Below are positions 56,647 to 64,000 of a stretch of DNA of 64,000 nt, one piece after another. The DNA lies in contig NZ_SNTZ01000001.1 of the NCBI RefSeq assembly GCF_004916895.1, forward strand, positions 900,263 to 964,262. The letters are read 5' to 3'. The DNA is from Flagellimonas alvinocaridis (GTDB lineage Bacteria; Bacteroidota; Bacteroidia; Flavobacteriales; Flavobacteriaceae). The position numbers were made by a program, and so were the translations under genes. Position 1 is the first letter of the stretch, and each line of letters begins with the position of its first letter. The notes under the pieces are model-generated. The model saw only the letters and a list, made by a program, of their open reading frames with translations. It was not told where the DNA came from and did not search any database.

Positions 56647-58818
56647 ATGAAAACTTTATTCACAACATTGGCCGTTTCCGGGCTGGCGCTGAGTATGAGC
56701 GCACAACAGGAACCAACAGATTCTTTGGAAGGTAAAAAAGTGGTGTTGGACGAGGTCTTGGTCCAAGCTGTACGGGTGACCAAGGAATTTCCCATTACCT
56801 TTTCCAACTTGGACAAAGAGGAGCTTACCTCCCGAAACCTAGGGCAGGACGTTCCCATTTTAATGAACTTTTTACCGGCCGTGGTCACTACCTCAGATGC
56901 AGGTGCTGGGGTGGGATACACCAGTTTCCGTGTAAGGGGGACCGACTCAAGGGGGGTAAATGTCACCATTAATGGTGTGCCGTACAATGATGCGGAATCC
57001 CATGGGACATTTTGGGTGAACATGCCTGATTTTGCTTCTTCGACCCAGAGTTTGCAGTTGCAGCGCGGGGTGGGTACTTCTACCAATGGTGCAGGGGCAT
57101 TTGGCGCAAGCCTAAATGTATTGACGGATGCATTTTCCGAAGAGGCGTATGCCAAGATTTCCTCTTCTGTGGGGAGTTTTAACACGCTGCGGAACAATGT
57201 AAAGTTCAGTACCGGGATGTTGAATGACCATTTTGAATTTTCGGGAAGGTTGTCGCGCATTACTTCTGATGGGTATGTGGACCGTGCCAGCTCCGAACTG
57301 GACAGCTATTTTATGCAAGGGACCTACCGTAGCGACAATACTTTGCTAAAGGCATTGTTTTTTGGAGGTCATGAGGTTACCTATCAAGCCTGGAACGGCA
57401 TCACTGCTGAAGAATTGGAAGAAAATAGAACCTACAATTCCGCAGGAAGATATACCGATGAGAATGGGAATGTACAGTTTCATGACCGTGAAGAGGACAA
57501 TTACAAGCAAAACCATGTGCAATTGCATTGGAACCGGACCCTAAGTCCGGAATGGAGTACCAATTTGGCCTTGCACTATACCCGCGGTAGGGGGTATTTT
57601 GAACAGTATAGGGAAGATGATGACTTTTCAGACTATGGCTTGGAACCCATTAGCTTGGGAGGGGAGACCATCAATACTACCGACTTGATCCGAAGAAGAT
57701 GGTTGGACAACCACTTTTATGGCACCGTTTTTTCGGCCACGTATGATAAAGAAAGCCTGAAATTGATCTTGGGTGGAGGATACAATGAGTACAAGGGAGA
57801 CCACTTTGGGGAAATCATCTGGGCACGTTATGCAAGTGGTAGTGAAATTAGGGATAGGTACTATGATGACAATTCCACTAAAACGGATTTCAATACCTAT
57901 GCAAAGGCCAATTATCAGTTGGATGACCAATGGTCGGTTTTTGGGGATATGCAATACCGAAGGGTTGGCTATGAAGCCAATGGAGAAGATACGGGATTGG
58001 TGGATGATACCTTCAATTTTTTCAATCCAAAGGCAGGGATTACGTTCAATTTGAACCCCAACAACAATTTTTATCTGTCCTACGCCAGGGCCAATAGGGA
58101 ACCCAATCGGAATGACTATGAAAACGGCAGCCCCAAACCTGAGCAATTGAACGATTATGAGTTAGGGTGGCGTTTTGTGTCCCCTGACATCCAGCTAAAC
58201 ACCAATGTGTACTACATGCGCTATAAAGATCAGTTGGTGCTCACTGGGGAACTCAATGATGTGGGAGCGCCACTAAGGGCCAATGTGGGGGATAGTTACC
58301 GCTTGGGATTGGAAGTGGATGCCAACATCCGATTGGGGCGCAAGTTTAGGATACAGCCCAATGTGGCCTTGAGCGATAATAGAAATGTTGATTTCTTCTT
58401 CCAACGCGATGGGGAACTCCAAAACTTGGGGAACACCAAAATTGCGTATTCACCACAAGTGATTGCTGGAAACATCCTTGCGTTTCAACCCAATACAAAT
58501 TTTCAGGTATCGTTGCTTTCGAAATTTGTAGGCAAGCAGTACATGGGGAACATCGATTCCGAAAATTCAACTTTGGACAGTTATACCCAAACCGATTTCA
58601 ATGTGCAATATGTCATCGAGGCCAATTCGTTTGTAAAAAGCATTGTGCTTTCCGGGTTGGTGAACAATATTTTTGATGCCGATATTGTTTCCAATGGGTA
58701 TTTCTACACCTTTGATGACGACTATTCCAATCCTGGAACCGTTACCACCATTGAGGGAGCGGGATATTACCCCCAGGCAGGAATCAACTTTCTCATAGGG
58801 GCCACCGTTAATTTTTAA
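56647..58818 (+). CDS. TonB-dependent receptor without carboxypeptidase-like domain
   Basis: 723 residues, shorter than the other three receptors here. Signal peptide (ending LSMSAQ), then directly the plug (LDEVLVQAVRVTKEFPITFS; YTSFRVRGTDSRGVNVTING; GAGAFGASLNVLTDAFSEEA) and the barrel ending GINFLIGATVNF. This layout is that of FecA/siderophore or small-metabolite receptors rather than SusC polysaccharide receptors. The Gfo/Idh/MocA gene follows by 39 bases on the same strand. Confidence 0.92.
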   Translation: MKTLFTTLAVSGLALSMSAQQEPTDSLEGKKVVLDEVLVQAVRVTKEFPITFSNLDKEELTSRNLGQDVPILMNFLPAVVTTSDAGAGVGYTSFRVRGTDSRGVNVTINGVPYNDAESHGTFWVNMPDFASSTQSLQLQRGVGTSTNGAGAFGASLNVLTDAFSEEAYAKISSSVGSFNTLRNNVKFSTGMLNDHFEFSGRLSRITSDGYVDRASSELDSYFMQGTYRSDNTLLKALFFGGHEVTYQAWNGITAEELEENRTYNSAGRYTDENGNVQFHDREEDNYKQNHVQLHWNRTLSPEWSTNLALHYTRGRGYFEQYREDDDFSDYGLEPISLGGETINTTDLIRRRWLDNHFYGTVFSATYDKESLKLILGGGYNEYKGDHFGEIIWARYASGSEIRDRYYDDNSTKTDFNTYAKANYQLDDQWSVFGDMQYRRVGYEANGEDTGLVDDTFNFFNPKAGITFNLNPNNNFYLSYARANREPNRNDYENGSPKPEQLNDYELGWRFVSPDIQLNTNVYYMRYKDQLVLTGELNDVGAPLRANVGDSYRLGLEVDANIRLGRKFRIQPNVALSDNRNVDFFFQRDGELQNLGNTKIAYSPQVIAGNILAFQPNTNFQVSLLSKFVGKQYMGNIDSENSTLDSYTQTDFNVQYVIEANSFVKSIVLSGLVNNIFDADIVSNGYFYTFDDDYSNPGTVTTIEGAGYYPQAGINFLIGATVNF

Positions 58819-58857
58819 TGACCAAATAGTAAATGGGATTCTGTACTTTTATACACC

Positions 58858-59859
58858 ATGACAGAATCCCATTTTCATTTTTCTGAAGAAAAGCCCCTCC
58901 GATGGGGCATTATTGGTTGCGGTAGTGTGGCCGAAAAGAAAAGCGTTCCAGCATACCAACTCATCCCAGAGTTTAAAGTACACATGGTAATGCGTCGCGA
59001 TGCAGAGAGAGTCCAAGATTATGCCCAAAGGCACCAAATAGCGCGTTGGACCACCAATGCGGATGAGGTAATCCAGAATCCGGAAATCGATGCCATTTAC
59101 ATCGCCACACCTCCGGATACCCATAAATTATATGCCCTTCAAGTGGCCGTTGCGGGAAAACCATGTTGTATTGAAAAGCCCATGTCGCCCAATTATCAGG
59201 ACAGTTTGGTCATTTATGAAGCATTCAAGAGGAAGAACATACCCCTTTTCATTGCGTATTATCGTCGCTCTTTGCCCCGATTCCTTAAAGTGAAGCAATG
59301 GTTGGATGAGGGGTTGATAGGCAGGGTGAGGCATGTAAATTGGCAAAAATCCGCATCGCCCAATGAGGTCGATTTAAATGGCGGGTCCAATTGGCGGACG
59401 GAAGAGAAAGTGGCTCCCGGTGGTTATTTTGATGATTTGGCCAGTCACGGTCTGGATTTGTTCAACTTTCTTTTTGGGGATATCAAAACAGCAAACGGGG
59501 TGGCCTTGAACCAACAAGGTTTGTATACGGCCCATGATGCCATTGCGGGAAGTTGGTTGCACGAAAATGGGGTGACAGGAGCTGGATTTTGGAATTTTGG
59601 CACCCATCATCGGGTGGATAAGGTAGAGATTTTTGGTTCCGAAGGAAGCATACGCTTTGCAGTTCTGGACGAGGCCCCTGTTGAATTGGAGAATACCTCG
59701 GGACATGAAATTCTGGAAATTCCACATCCAGCGCATGTGCAACAATATCATGTGGAGAACATCAAAAATCATTTGTTGGGAAAATGTGAACACCCCTCAA
59801 CAGGAAAAACAGGGTTGCATACCAGTTGGGTCATGGATGCTATCTTGGGCAATCTTTAA
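58858..59859 (+). CDS. Gfo/Idh/MocA family oxidoreductase
   Basis: 333 residues. Rossmann loop WGIIGCGSVAEKKSVPAYQL at about 17-36, then the EKPM motif (GKPCCIEKPMSPNYQDS) with the catalytic-type Lys, and an alpha/beta dimerisation domain with GGSNWRTEEKVAPGGYFDDL (GG-Y-D) and DLASHGLDLFNFLFGD. NAD(P)-dependent sugar or polyol oxidoreductase; substrate unknown. No myo-inositol genes adjoin it, so a link to the phytase is not supported. Confidence 0.92.
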   Translation: MTESHFHFSEEKPLRWGIIGCGSVAEKKSVPAYQLIPEFKVHMVMRRDAERVQDYAQRHQIARWTTNADEVIQNPEIDAIYIATPPDTHKLYALQVAVAGKPCCIEKPMSPNYQDSLVIYEAFKRKNIPLFIAYYRRSLPRFLKVKQWLDEGLIGRVRHVNWQKSASPNEVDLNGGSNWRTEEKVAPGGYFDDLASHGLDLFNFLFGDIKTANGVALNQQGLYTAHDAIAGSWLHENGVTGAGFWNFGTHHRVDKVEIFGSEGSIRFAVLDEAPVELENTSGHEILEIPHPAHVQQYHVENIKNHLLGKCEHPSTGKTGLHTSWVMDAILGNL

Positions 59860-60299
59860 TTGGAGATGACCACAGTGTTTCCGCTTTGCGTGGCTCTATA
59901 AAAAAGCAAATCGTAATATCTGCCTCCGTCATCAGGTCTGTCCAACTGCTGTCCCGTAAACAAATTATAGGTGTATCCCTCACAATCACAGACTACATTC
60001 TGTCCATCTATGGACATCGTGGAACAGGTATTGGGAGCATGGTTGGGACAACTGGCTTCCCACGCTACAAATTGGGCGCCACTCAATCCAGCACGCATTA
60101 CAAAGACACCTCGGGTACCTACACCATCGTTGCCAACATAGACAGGATTACCAATATTGTTCAGCCCATTATAAAGAGGTAGGTTGAGGTTTAGATCAAA
60201 CCTAAAATTAACTTCTTGAAGGTATGGATTTCGGTTGGTACTGTCTGAGCTACAAGAAATTAGAAAGATAAGAAGGATACAGCCCAAAAAGCGTCTCAT
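59856..60299 (-). CDS. Rieske-like lipoprotein with degenerate cluster site
   Basis: 147 residues. Lipoprotein signal (LISCSSDSTN; Cys 16). The C-terminal part has the Rieske fold's two loops but with changed ligands: CPNHAPNTCSTMSIDGQNVV instead of C-x-H, and CDCEGYTYNLFTG where CPCHGSxFxxxTG is normal, so the second His is a Glu. A 2Fe-2S cluster is therefore unlikely. Convergent with the oxidoreductase gene (4-bp overlap). Function unknown. Confidence 0.7.
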   Translation of the reverse strand: MRRFLGCILLIFLISCSSDSTNRNPYLQEVNFRFDLNLNLPLYNGLNNIGNPVYVGNDGVGTRGVFVMRAGLSGAQFVAWEASCPNHAPNTCSTMSIDGQNVVCDCEGYTYNLFTGQQLDRPDDGGRYYDLLFYRATQSGNTVVISN

Positions 60300-60347
60300 A
60301 GTTTGAATTTCAAAACGTTACTGCTGCAAAGTTGAACAAAAATTACC

Positions 60348-60355
60348 TATATTTG
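60348..60355 (+). promoter_or_regulatory. -7 element of greA leader transcript
   Basis: TATATTTG, exact TAnnTTTG, 138 bases before the greA ATG. Transcription should start near 60360, exactly at the base of the leader hairpin. Confidence 0.65.
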
Positions 60356-60359
60356 CGTT

Positions 60360-60411
60360 AAATCCTCGCAAAAAAACCATGCAGGGGCATGGGTATCGTT
60401 GAGGATTTTTT
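60360..60411 (+). terminator. Leader terminator/attenuator upstream of greA
   Basis: AAATCCTC (60360-60367) pairs with GAGGATTT (60401-60408), enclosing an inner hairpin CCATGC AGGG GCATGG (60377-60392); six Ts follow. It begins right at the predicted transcript start and lies about 75 bases before the greA ATG, so it can end transcription in the leader. Resembles the idea of the E. coli greA leader terminator that yields the GraL RNAs. Confidence 0.65.
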
Positions 60412-60485
60412 GTATTTGTAGAGAAAGACCATTGGGGAAATTTTTTTATTTTCTTCGATGTTCTTTTGCATAAAAACGTGACGAT

Positions 60486-60962
60486 ATGAGTAAAGTATCT
60501 TATTACACAGCGGAGGGATTAAAAAAATTAAGGGATGAGTTGAATCACTTGAAAGATGTAGAACGCCCCAAGGCATCGCAGGCCATTGCCGAAGCTAGGG
60601 ACAAAGGAGATTTGTCCGAAAATGCCGAATATGATGCTGCCAAAGAAGCTCAAGGCCTCTTGGAAATGAAGATTTCCAAAATGGAGGAAACCTTGGCCAA
60701 TGCTAGGTTGATAGACGAATCGCAATTGGATACCTCAAAAATATTGGTGCTTTCCACAGTAAAACTAAAGAACCAAGCCAATGGCATGGAAATGAAATAT
60801 ACTTTGGTGGCAGAAAGCGAGGCAGACCTAAAATCGGGCAAAATATCCGTTACCTCACCCATTGGAAAAGGATTACTGGGAAAATCTGTCGGCGATGTGG
60901 CAGAGATCAAAGTGCCCAACGGAACGTTAAAGTTGGAGGTTTTGGAAATTACAAGGGAATAA
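60486..60962 (+). CDS. greA: Transcription elongation factor GreA
   Basis: 158 residues. N-terminal coiled coil (KLRDELNHLKDVERPKASQA; EARDKGDLSENAEYDAAKEA, carrying the acidic tip DLSENAEYDAA that stimulates RNA cleavage by RNA polymerase) and a C-terminal FKBP-like domain (SPIGKGLLGKSVGDVAEIKV). Followed by a terminator. Confidence 0.97.
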   Translation: MSKVSYYTAEGLKKLRDELNHLKDVERPKASQAIAEARDKGDLSENAEYDAAKEAQGLLEMKISKMEETLANARLIDESQLDTSKILVLSTVKLKNQANGMEMKYTLVAESEADLKSGKISVTSPIGKGLLGKSVGDVAEIKVPNGTLKLEVLEITRE

Positions 60963-60985
60963 AAAAACCTAAAATACCTATATTT

Positions 60986-61012
60986 AATCCCGTCGAGAGA
61001 CGGGATTTTTTT
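60986..61012 (+). terminator. Terminator after greA
   Basis: AATCCCGTC GAGA GACGGGATT with T7 tail. Confidence 0.9.
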
Positions 61013-61024
61013 AACCAAATCACC

Positions 61025-61417
61025 ATGGCCAGTATTTTCACCAAAATCATCAATGGAGACATCCCATGCTACAAAATAGCAGAAGATGCCGATAATTTTG
61101 CCTTTTTGGACATAAATCCAAATGCTAAGGGGCATACGCTATGTGTACCCAAGAAAGAGGTGGATAAACTGCTGGACCTTGATGGGGAGGCGTACATGAA
61201 ACTTATGGCCTTTTCAAGAAAAGTAGGTAAGGCCATTGAAGCGTCAGTTCCCTGCAAACGTGTCGGGATGACGGTTATTGGGCTGGAAGTGCCTCATGTG
61301 CACGTACACCTTATTCCATTGCATAGTATGAAAAATGCAACATTTCAGCATAAGGAGAGCCTAAGTGCAGAGGAGTTTGAAGCTGTGGCCCAAAAAATCC
61401 GTGAGGCCCTTAAATAA
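61025..61417 (+). CDS. HIT family protein
   Basis: 130 residues. Histidine triad HVHVHLIPLH at the C-terminal third and the N-terminal MASIFTKIINGDIPCYKIAE, FLDINPNAKGHTLCVPKKEV. Hint-type nucleotide hydrolase/transferase (purine nucleoside phosphoramidase-like). Overlaps the convergent zinc-ribbon gene by eight bases. Confidence 0.95.
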   Translation: MASIFTKIINGDIPCYKIAEDADNFAFLDINPNAKGHTLCVPKKEVDKLLDLDGEAYMKLMAFSRKVGKAIEASVPCKRVGMTVIGLEVPHVHVHLIPLHSMKNATFQHKESLSAEEFEAVAQKIREALK

Positions 61418-61760
61418 GACCCTCCAAATAGAAATACACGGTTGCGGCCACCACACAGAGTATCAGCACCAAAACAATAAAAAACAAAGTGGTGAAGCGT
61501 ATGGATGACCTATCCGGTGTAACCAACTTATTGTAGTAATCAAAAACCCTTTCAATATCCGGGGTCCAACTTACTGGATAAATTACAGATTGACATTTTT
61601 TGCATTTTATCTCATGGGTCACCTCATTGGTGGTGATATGGAAAAATGCACCAAGCGTATGTTTTTGGTAAAAGGTGAGTATCAACTCTTGGTTATAGCA
61701 CTCGGGGCAGTTATTGGTGATTTCGGCTTCCTTGAGAACAATTTTTTTTTCCTTTGCCAT
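61410..61760 (-). CDS. Zinc-ribbon membrane protein
   Basis: 116 residues. Cys pairs CPEC (about 18-21) and CKKC (about 53-56) form a zinc ribbon; one transmembrane segment near the C-terminus (about 90-110, FTTLFFIVLVLILCVVAATV). It lies just after the sensor kinase gene on the minus strand (three-base gap), so the two are likely coexpressed. Function unknown. Confidence 0.75.
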   Translation of the reverse strand: MAKEKKIVLKEAEITNNCPECYNQELILTFYQKHTLGAFFHITTNEVTHEIKCKKCQSVIYPVSWTPDIERVFDYYNKLVTPDRSSIRFTTLFFIVLVLILCVVAATVYFYLEGLI

Positions 61761-61763
61761 GAC

Positions 61764-62915
61764 TCACGTTTCATTTGTTCTGAGGGAAATTTGCATGATT
61801 GTTCCCTCCTTACTTGACGAAAATACTTTAATTTTTCCTTTATGGTACTCCTCAACAATTCTTTTTACCAAGGAAAGGCCCAATCCCCAACCTCTTTTTT
61901 TAGTGGTTACCCCCGGGATAAAAATATTCTGAAAATCACTTTTTGGGATACCTTGTCCTGTATCGGAAACCAAAATGTGTACGTTTTGTCCTTTTTTTTC
62001 AATTTGTATACCAATGTTGCCCTTGCCTTTCATGGCATCTATGCCATTTTTTACCAAATTTTCAATACTCCAATTATATAATGGGGGATTCAATGGTACA
62101 TAAAGTTGCTCAACGTTGGTACTAAAAGAAAAGTGGACCAACTTGGAACTGCGCTGAATTAAATATTGATAGGCTTTTTCGGTTTCGGCTACAATGTCAT
62201 GGTTGCGCAGTTCAGGTACGGAACCTATTTTGGAGAACCGTTCCGTAATGGTGTGTAGTCTGTCAATGTCCTTGGCAATTTCTTTGGTAATATCCGGATT
62301 GATGTCTTCTGATTTCAACAATTCATTCCAACCCAGTAGTGAAGTCAAAGGTGTGCCAATTTGATGTGCTGTTTCCTTGGCCATCCCCGCCCACAGTTTG
62401 TTCTGTTCCGAAGCTTTGTTGGTCCGAAAGAAAAAGAATATCACCGTTCCGAACAGGAAAATTATCAACAATAGGGCAAGGGGGTAATATTTTAGCTTAT
62501 TCAGGACTTCGGAGTTTCCATAGTAGAGCGTTTCAAGGAGCTCCCCATCCTGAATGATTTGTATAGGTTCATTCTCACTTGCAAATTGTCTGATTTTTTT
62601 TTGGATATAGACACTGTCCGCTATCTTCTCCTTAGGAATATTGTGCGTTTTAAACGAGCCTTCTTCGTTTACTAAGATCATGGGGGTAGAGGTATTGTTG
62701 CCCATGACCTTTAAGGTGAGGTTTCCCAATTCTTGGTCCACCGAGGATTGAATAAGTTCCAACTGTGCCGTAGCCCAAATTTCCATTTTTAGGCGCTCCT
62801 CCTCCTTGAATTTTCTAAAAAAGCTGTTGGTGTTCCAAAGGATAAGGCTAACTATGGCAAATGCCGAAATCAACAGAATTATGTTGGATGCTTTCCTTTT
62901 GGGACTGAAGTTCAT
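61764..62915 (-). CDS. Orphan sensor histidine kinase
   Basis: 383 residues. Two transmembrane segments (about 11-32 and 142-162) enclose a small periplasmic domain. HisKA H-box AKETAHQIGTPLTSLLGWNE and HATPase_c boxes: N in ENLVKNGIDAMKGKGN, G1 in VSDTGQGIPKSDFQ, G2 in GWGLGLSLVKRIVEEY. No HAMP is evident. No response regulator gene lies beside it; the partner is elsewhere. Confidence 0.93.
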   Translation of the reverse strand: MNFSPKRKASNIILLISAFAIVSLILWNTNSFFRKFKEEERLKMEIWATAQLELIQSSVDQELGNLTLKVMGNNTSTPMILVNEEGSFKTHNIPKEKIADSVYIQKKIRQFASENEPIQIIQDGELLETLYYGNSEVLNKLKYYPLALLLIIFLFGTVIFFFFRTNKASEQNKLWAGMAKETAHQIGTPLTSLLGWNELLKSEDINPDITKEIAKDIDRLHTITERFSKIGSVPELRNHDIVAETEKAYQYLIQRSSKLVHFSFSTNVEQLYVPLNPPLYNWSIENLVKNGIDAMKGKGNIGIQIEKKGQNVHILVSDTGQGIPKSDFQNIFIPGVTTKKRGWGLGLSLVKRIVEEYHKGKIKVFSSSKEGTIMQISLRTNET

Positions 62916-63038
62916 TTTTTGGCTGAATTGTTATTAAAGATAGCTGAAAAAGAAAATATGTTGATAGTTAGTTGAAATAACGGGTTTCTAATGGGTTTCA
63001 TTTTATGTACATTTGAATTTTATTGAAATTTAGCATAC

Positions 63039-63416
63039 ATGGAAGTTCAGGGAAGAATAAAAATGATTGATGAGACCAAGACATTTGGAAACAATGGGTT
63101 CCGAAAAAGAGAAATGGTCATAACAACCGAAGAGCAATATCCGCAGCATATATTGGTGGAGTTTATACAGGATAAATGCGATTTACTGAACAATTATTCC
63201 GTAGGTCAACCAGTTAAGGTTAGCATCAACCTTCGCGGTCGTGAGTGGACAAACCCCCAAGGTGAAACCAAATACTTCAACTCCATTCAAGGGTGGAGAA
63301 TAGAGAATCTACAATCAGAGGCACAAGATGGCAACATGCCGCCCGTTCCACCCATGGAAGCCTTTGAACCAGCGGATGACCTGAATGAGGAAGATCATGA
63401 CGATCTGCCATTCTAA
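63039..63416 (+). CDS. DUF3127 OB-fold-like protein with SSB-type acidic tail
   Basis: 125 residues. The DUF3127 domain (about 1-92; MEVQGRIKMIDETKTFGNNG; VSINLRGREWTNPQGETKYF; FNSIQGWRIENLQSE) has an OB-fold-like strand order. A Pro-rich linker leads to the tail EEDHDDLPF, nearly identical to the SSB tail EEEDDLPF at 29060-29080. It is a likely second single-strand-binding-type protein able to contact SSB partners; role not established. Confidence 0.85.
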   Translation: MEVQGRIKMIDETKTFGNNGFRKREMVITTEEQYPQHILVEFIQDKCDLLNNYSVGQPVKVSINLRGREWTNPQGETKYFNSIQGWRIENLQSEAQDGNMPPVPPMEAFEPADDLNEEDHDDLPF

Positions 63417-63498
63417 TATTTGTCTGCCTTCATACATTTTTTGGATAAAGACGCTTTTGCGACTTTAGTCTATTTCTTATCTTGGCAAAAAGACCATT

Positions 63499-64000
63499 TT
63501 GGAAAACAGCGGAAATAAATTTCCCATAACCTTCTTGGGAGACCGTTTGGAGTTTCCTTCTGTGGAAAGCGCAAATGAAGACGGTCTTTTGGCTGTTGGG
63601 GGCGATTTGTCCCTAGACCGACTTATGCTTGCCTACAAAAACGGGATTTTTCCTTGGTTTAACGACGATTCCCTTGTATTGTGGTGGAGCCCGGACCCAC
63701 GCATGGTCCTTTTTCCCAACAAAGTTAAAGTATCCAAAAGCATGCGAAAGGTGTTACGTGATGGCACATTTAAATTAACGAAGGATACTTGCTTTTTAGA
63801 AGTTATGAAACAATGTGCCAACATGGAGCGAAAGGGACAAGAGGGCACTTGGATAACCCCCAAAATGAAAGCAGCCTATTTGGATTTACACAAACAGGGA
63901 TGTGCAAAGTCCTATGAGGTATGGGAGGGCAATGAGCTTGTTGGCGGATTGTACGGAGTAGATTTGGGGCATGTGTTCTGTGGCGAAAGCATGTTCAGCT
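63499..64000 (+). CDS. aat: Leucyl/phenylalanyl-tRNA--protein transferase, N-terminal part (partial)
   Basis: The window ends inside the gene. TTG 63499 gives MENSGNKFPITFLGDRLEFP; no ATG is in reach upstream. Very strong family match: LLAVGGDLSLDRLMLAYKNG, GIFPWFNDDSLVLWWSPDPR, EGTWITPKMKAAYLDLHKQG, and VWEGNELVGGLYGVDLGHVF with GESMFS. Attaches Leu or Phe to N-degron substrates for ClpAP/ClpS. Follows DUF3127 by 82 bases. Confidence 0.95.
   Translation, partial: MENSGNKFPITFLGDRLEFPSVESANEDGLLAVGGDLSLDRLMLAYKNGIFPWFNDDSLVLWWSPDPRMVLFPNKVKVSKSMRKVLRDGTFKLTKDTCFLEVMKQCANMERKGQEGTWITPKMKAAYLDLHKQGCAKSYEVWEGNELVGGLYGVDLGHVFCGESMFS

Overview
The window is one continuous stretch of a Bacteroidota chromosome, almost certainly from a marine-type member of the Flavobacteriaceae (Muricauda/Allomuricauda-like, by impression only). 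The reasons are four SusC/FecA-type TonB-dependent receptors, the flavobacterial mutY-ssb-gldE-gldD block, DUF4301, DUF3127 and DUF4199 genes, many promoters with the Bacteroidota -7 element TAnnTTTG, and the near absence of Shine-Dalgarno sequences. No rRNA, tRNA, CRISPR array, transposase or prophage gene was seen.

Layout. 1-5.6 kb: 3' end of glmS, a TonB-dependent receptor, and atpD-atpC. 5.6-11.7 kb: the accessory region, a polymorphic toxin locus. It has an 885-residue secreted protein with a TANFOR/fibronectin-like head and an exchangeable C-terminal tip, its membrane immunity gene, a silent alternative tip preceded by a 74-bp copy of the tip junction, two paralogous immunity genes, then a second type of cassette (pretoxin fragment, frameshifted deaminase domain, two small putative immunity genes) bracketed by 110-bp repeats. 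11.7-22 kb: a GNAT acetyltransferase and an M61 peptidase, then a biotin region (bioF, a DUF2007 protein, bioD; bioA, a ketoacyl synthase, bioB) interrupted by a glycosyltransferase on the opposite strand. 22-35 kb: recX, a large lipoprotein glycosidase-like enzyme, RNase G, a 29-residue basic protein, HU, mutY, ssb, gldE, gldD, and a pair of M16 peptidases.

35-42.4 kb: rplU and rpmA, then an apparent phytate-use locus (TPR-HTH transmembrane regulator, TonB receptor, beta-propeller phytase). 42.4-50.8 kb: a D-threonine-aldolase-like enzyme, a TonB receptor divergent from a LytS/LytTR two-component pair, a DUF3332 protein, and a second M61 peptidase. 50.8-64 kb: ahcY, a phosphopantetheinyl transferase, a vitamin salvage operon (YkoF-like protein, PnuC, NadR-like kinase, DUF4301), a hairpin-rich gap, a TonB receptor, a Gfo/Idh/MocA oxidoreductase, a Rieske-like lipoprotein that has lost a ligand, greA behind a leader terminator, a HIT protein, an orphan histidine kinase, DUF3127 and the 5' end of aat.

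Most interesting: the toxin locus, where repeats in matching reading frame would let homologous recombination swap the toxin tip; the LytTR-like direct repeats in front of it; a REP-like palindrome inserted in frame in the biotin-region ketoacyl synthase; a terminator-bearing greA leader; and a second OB-fold-like protein with an SSB-type C-terminal tail. Family names come from memory of conserved motifs; no database search was run.
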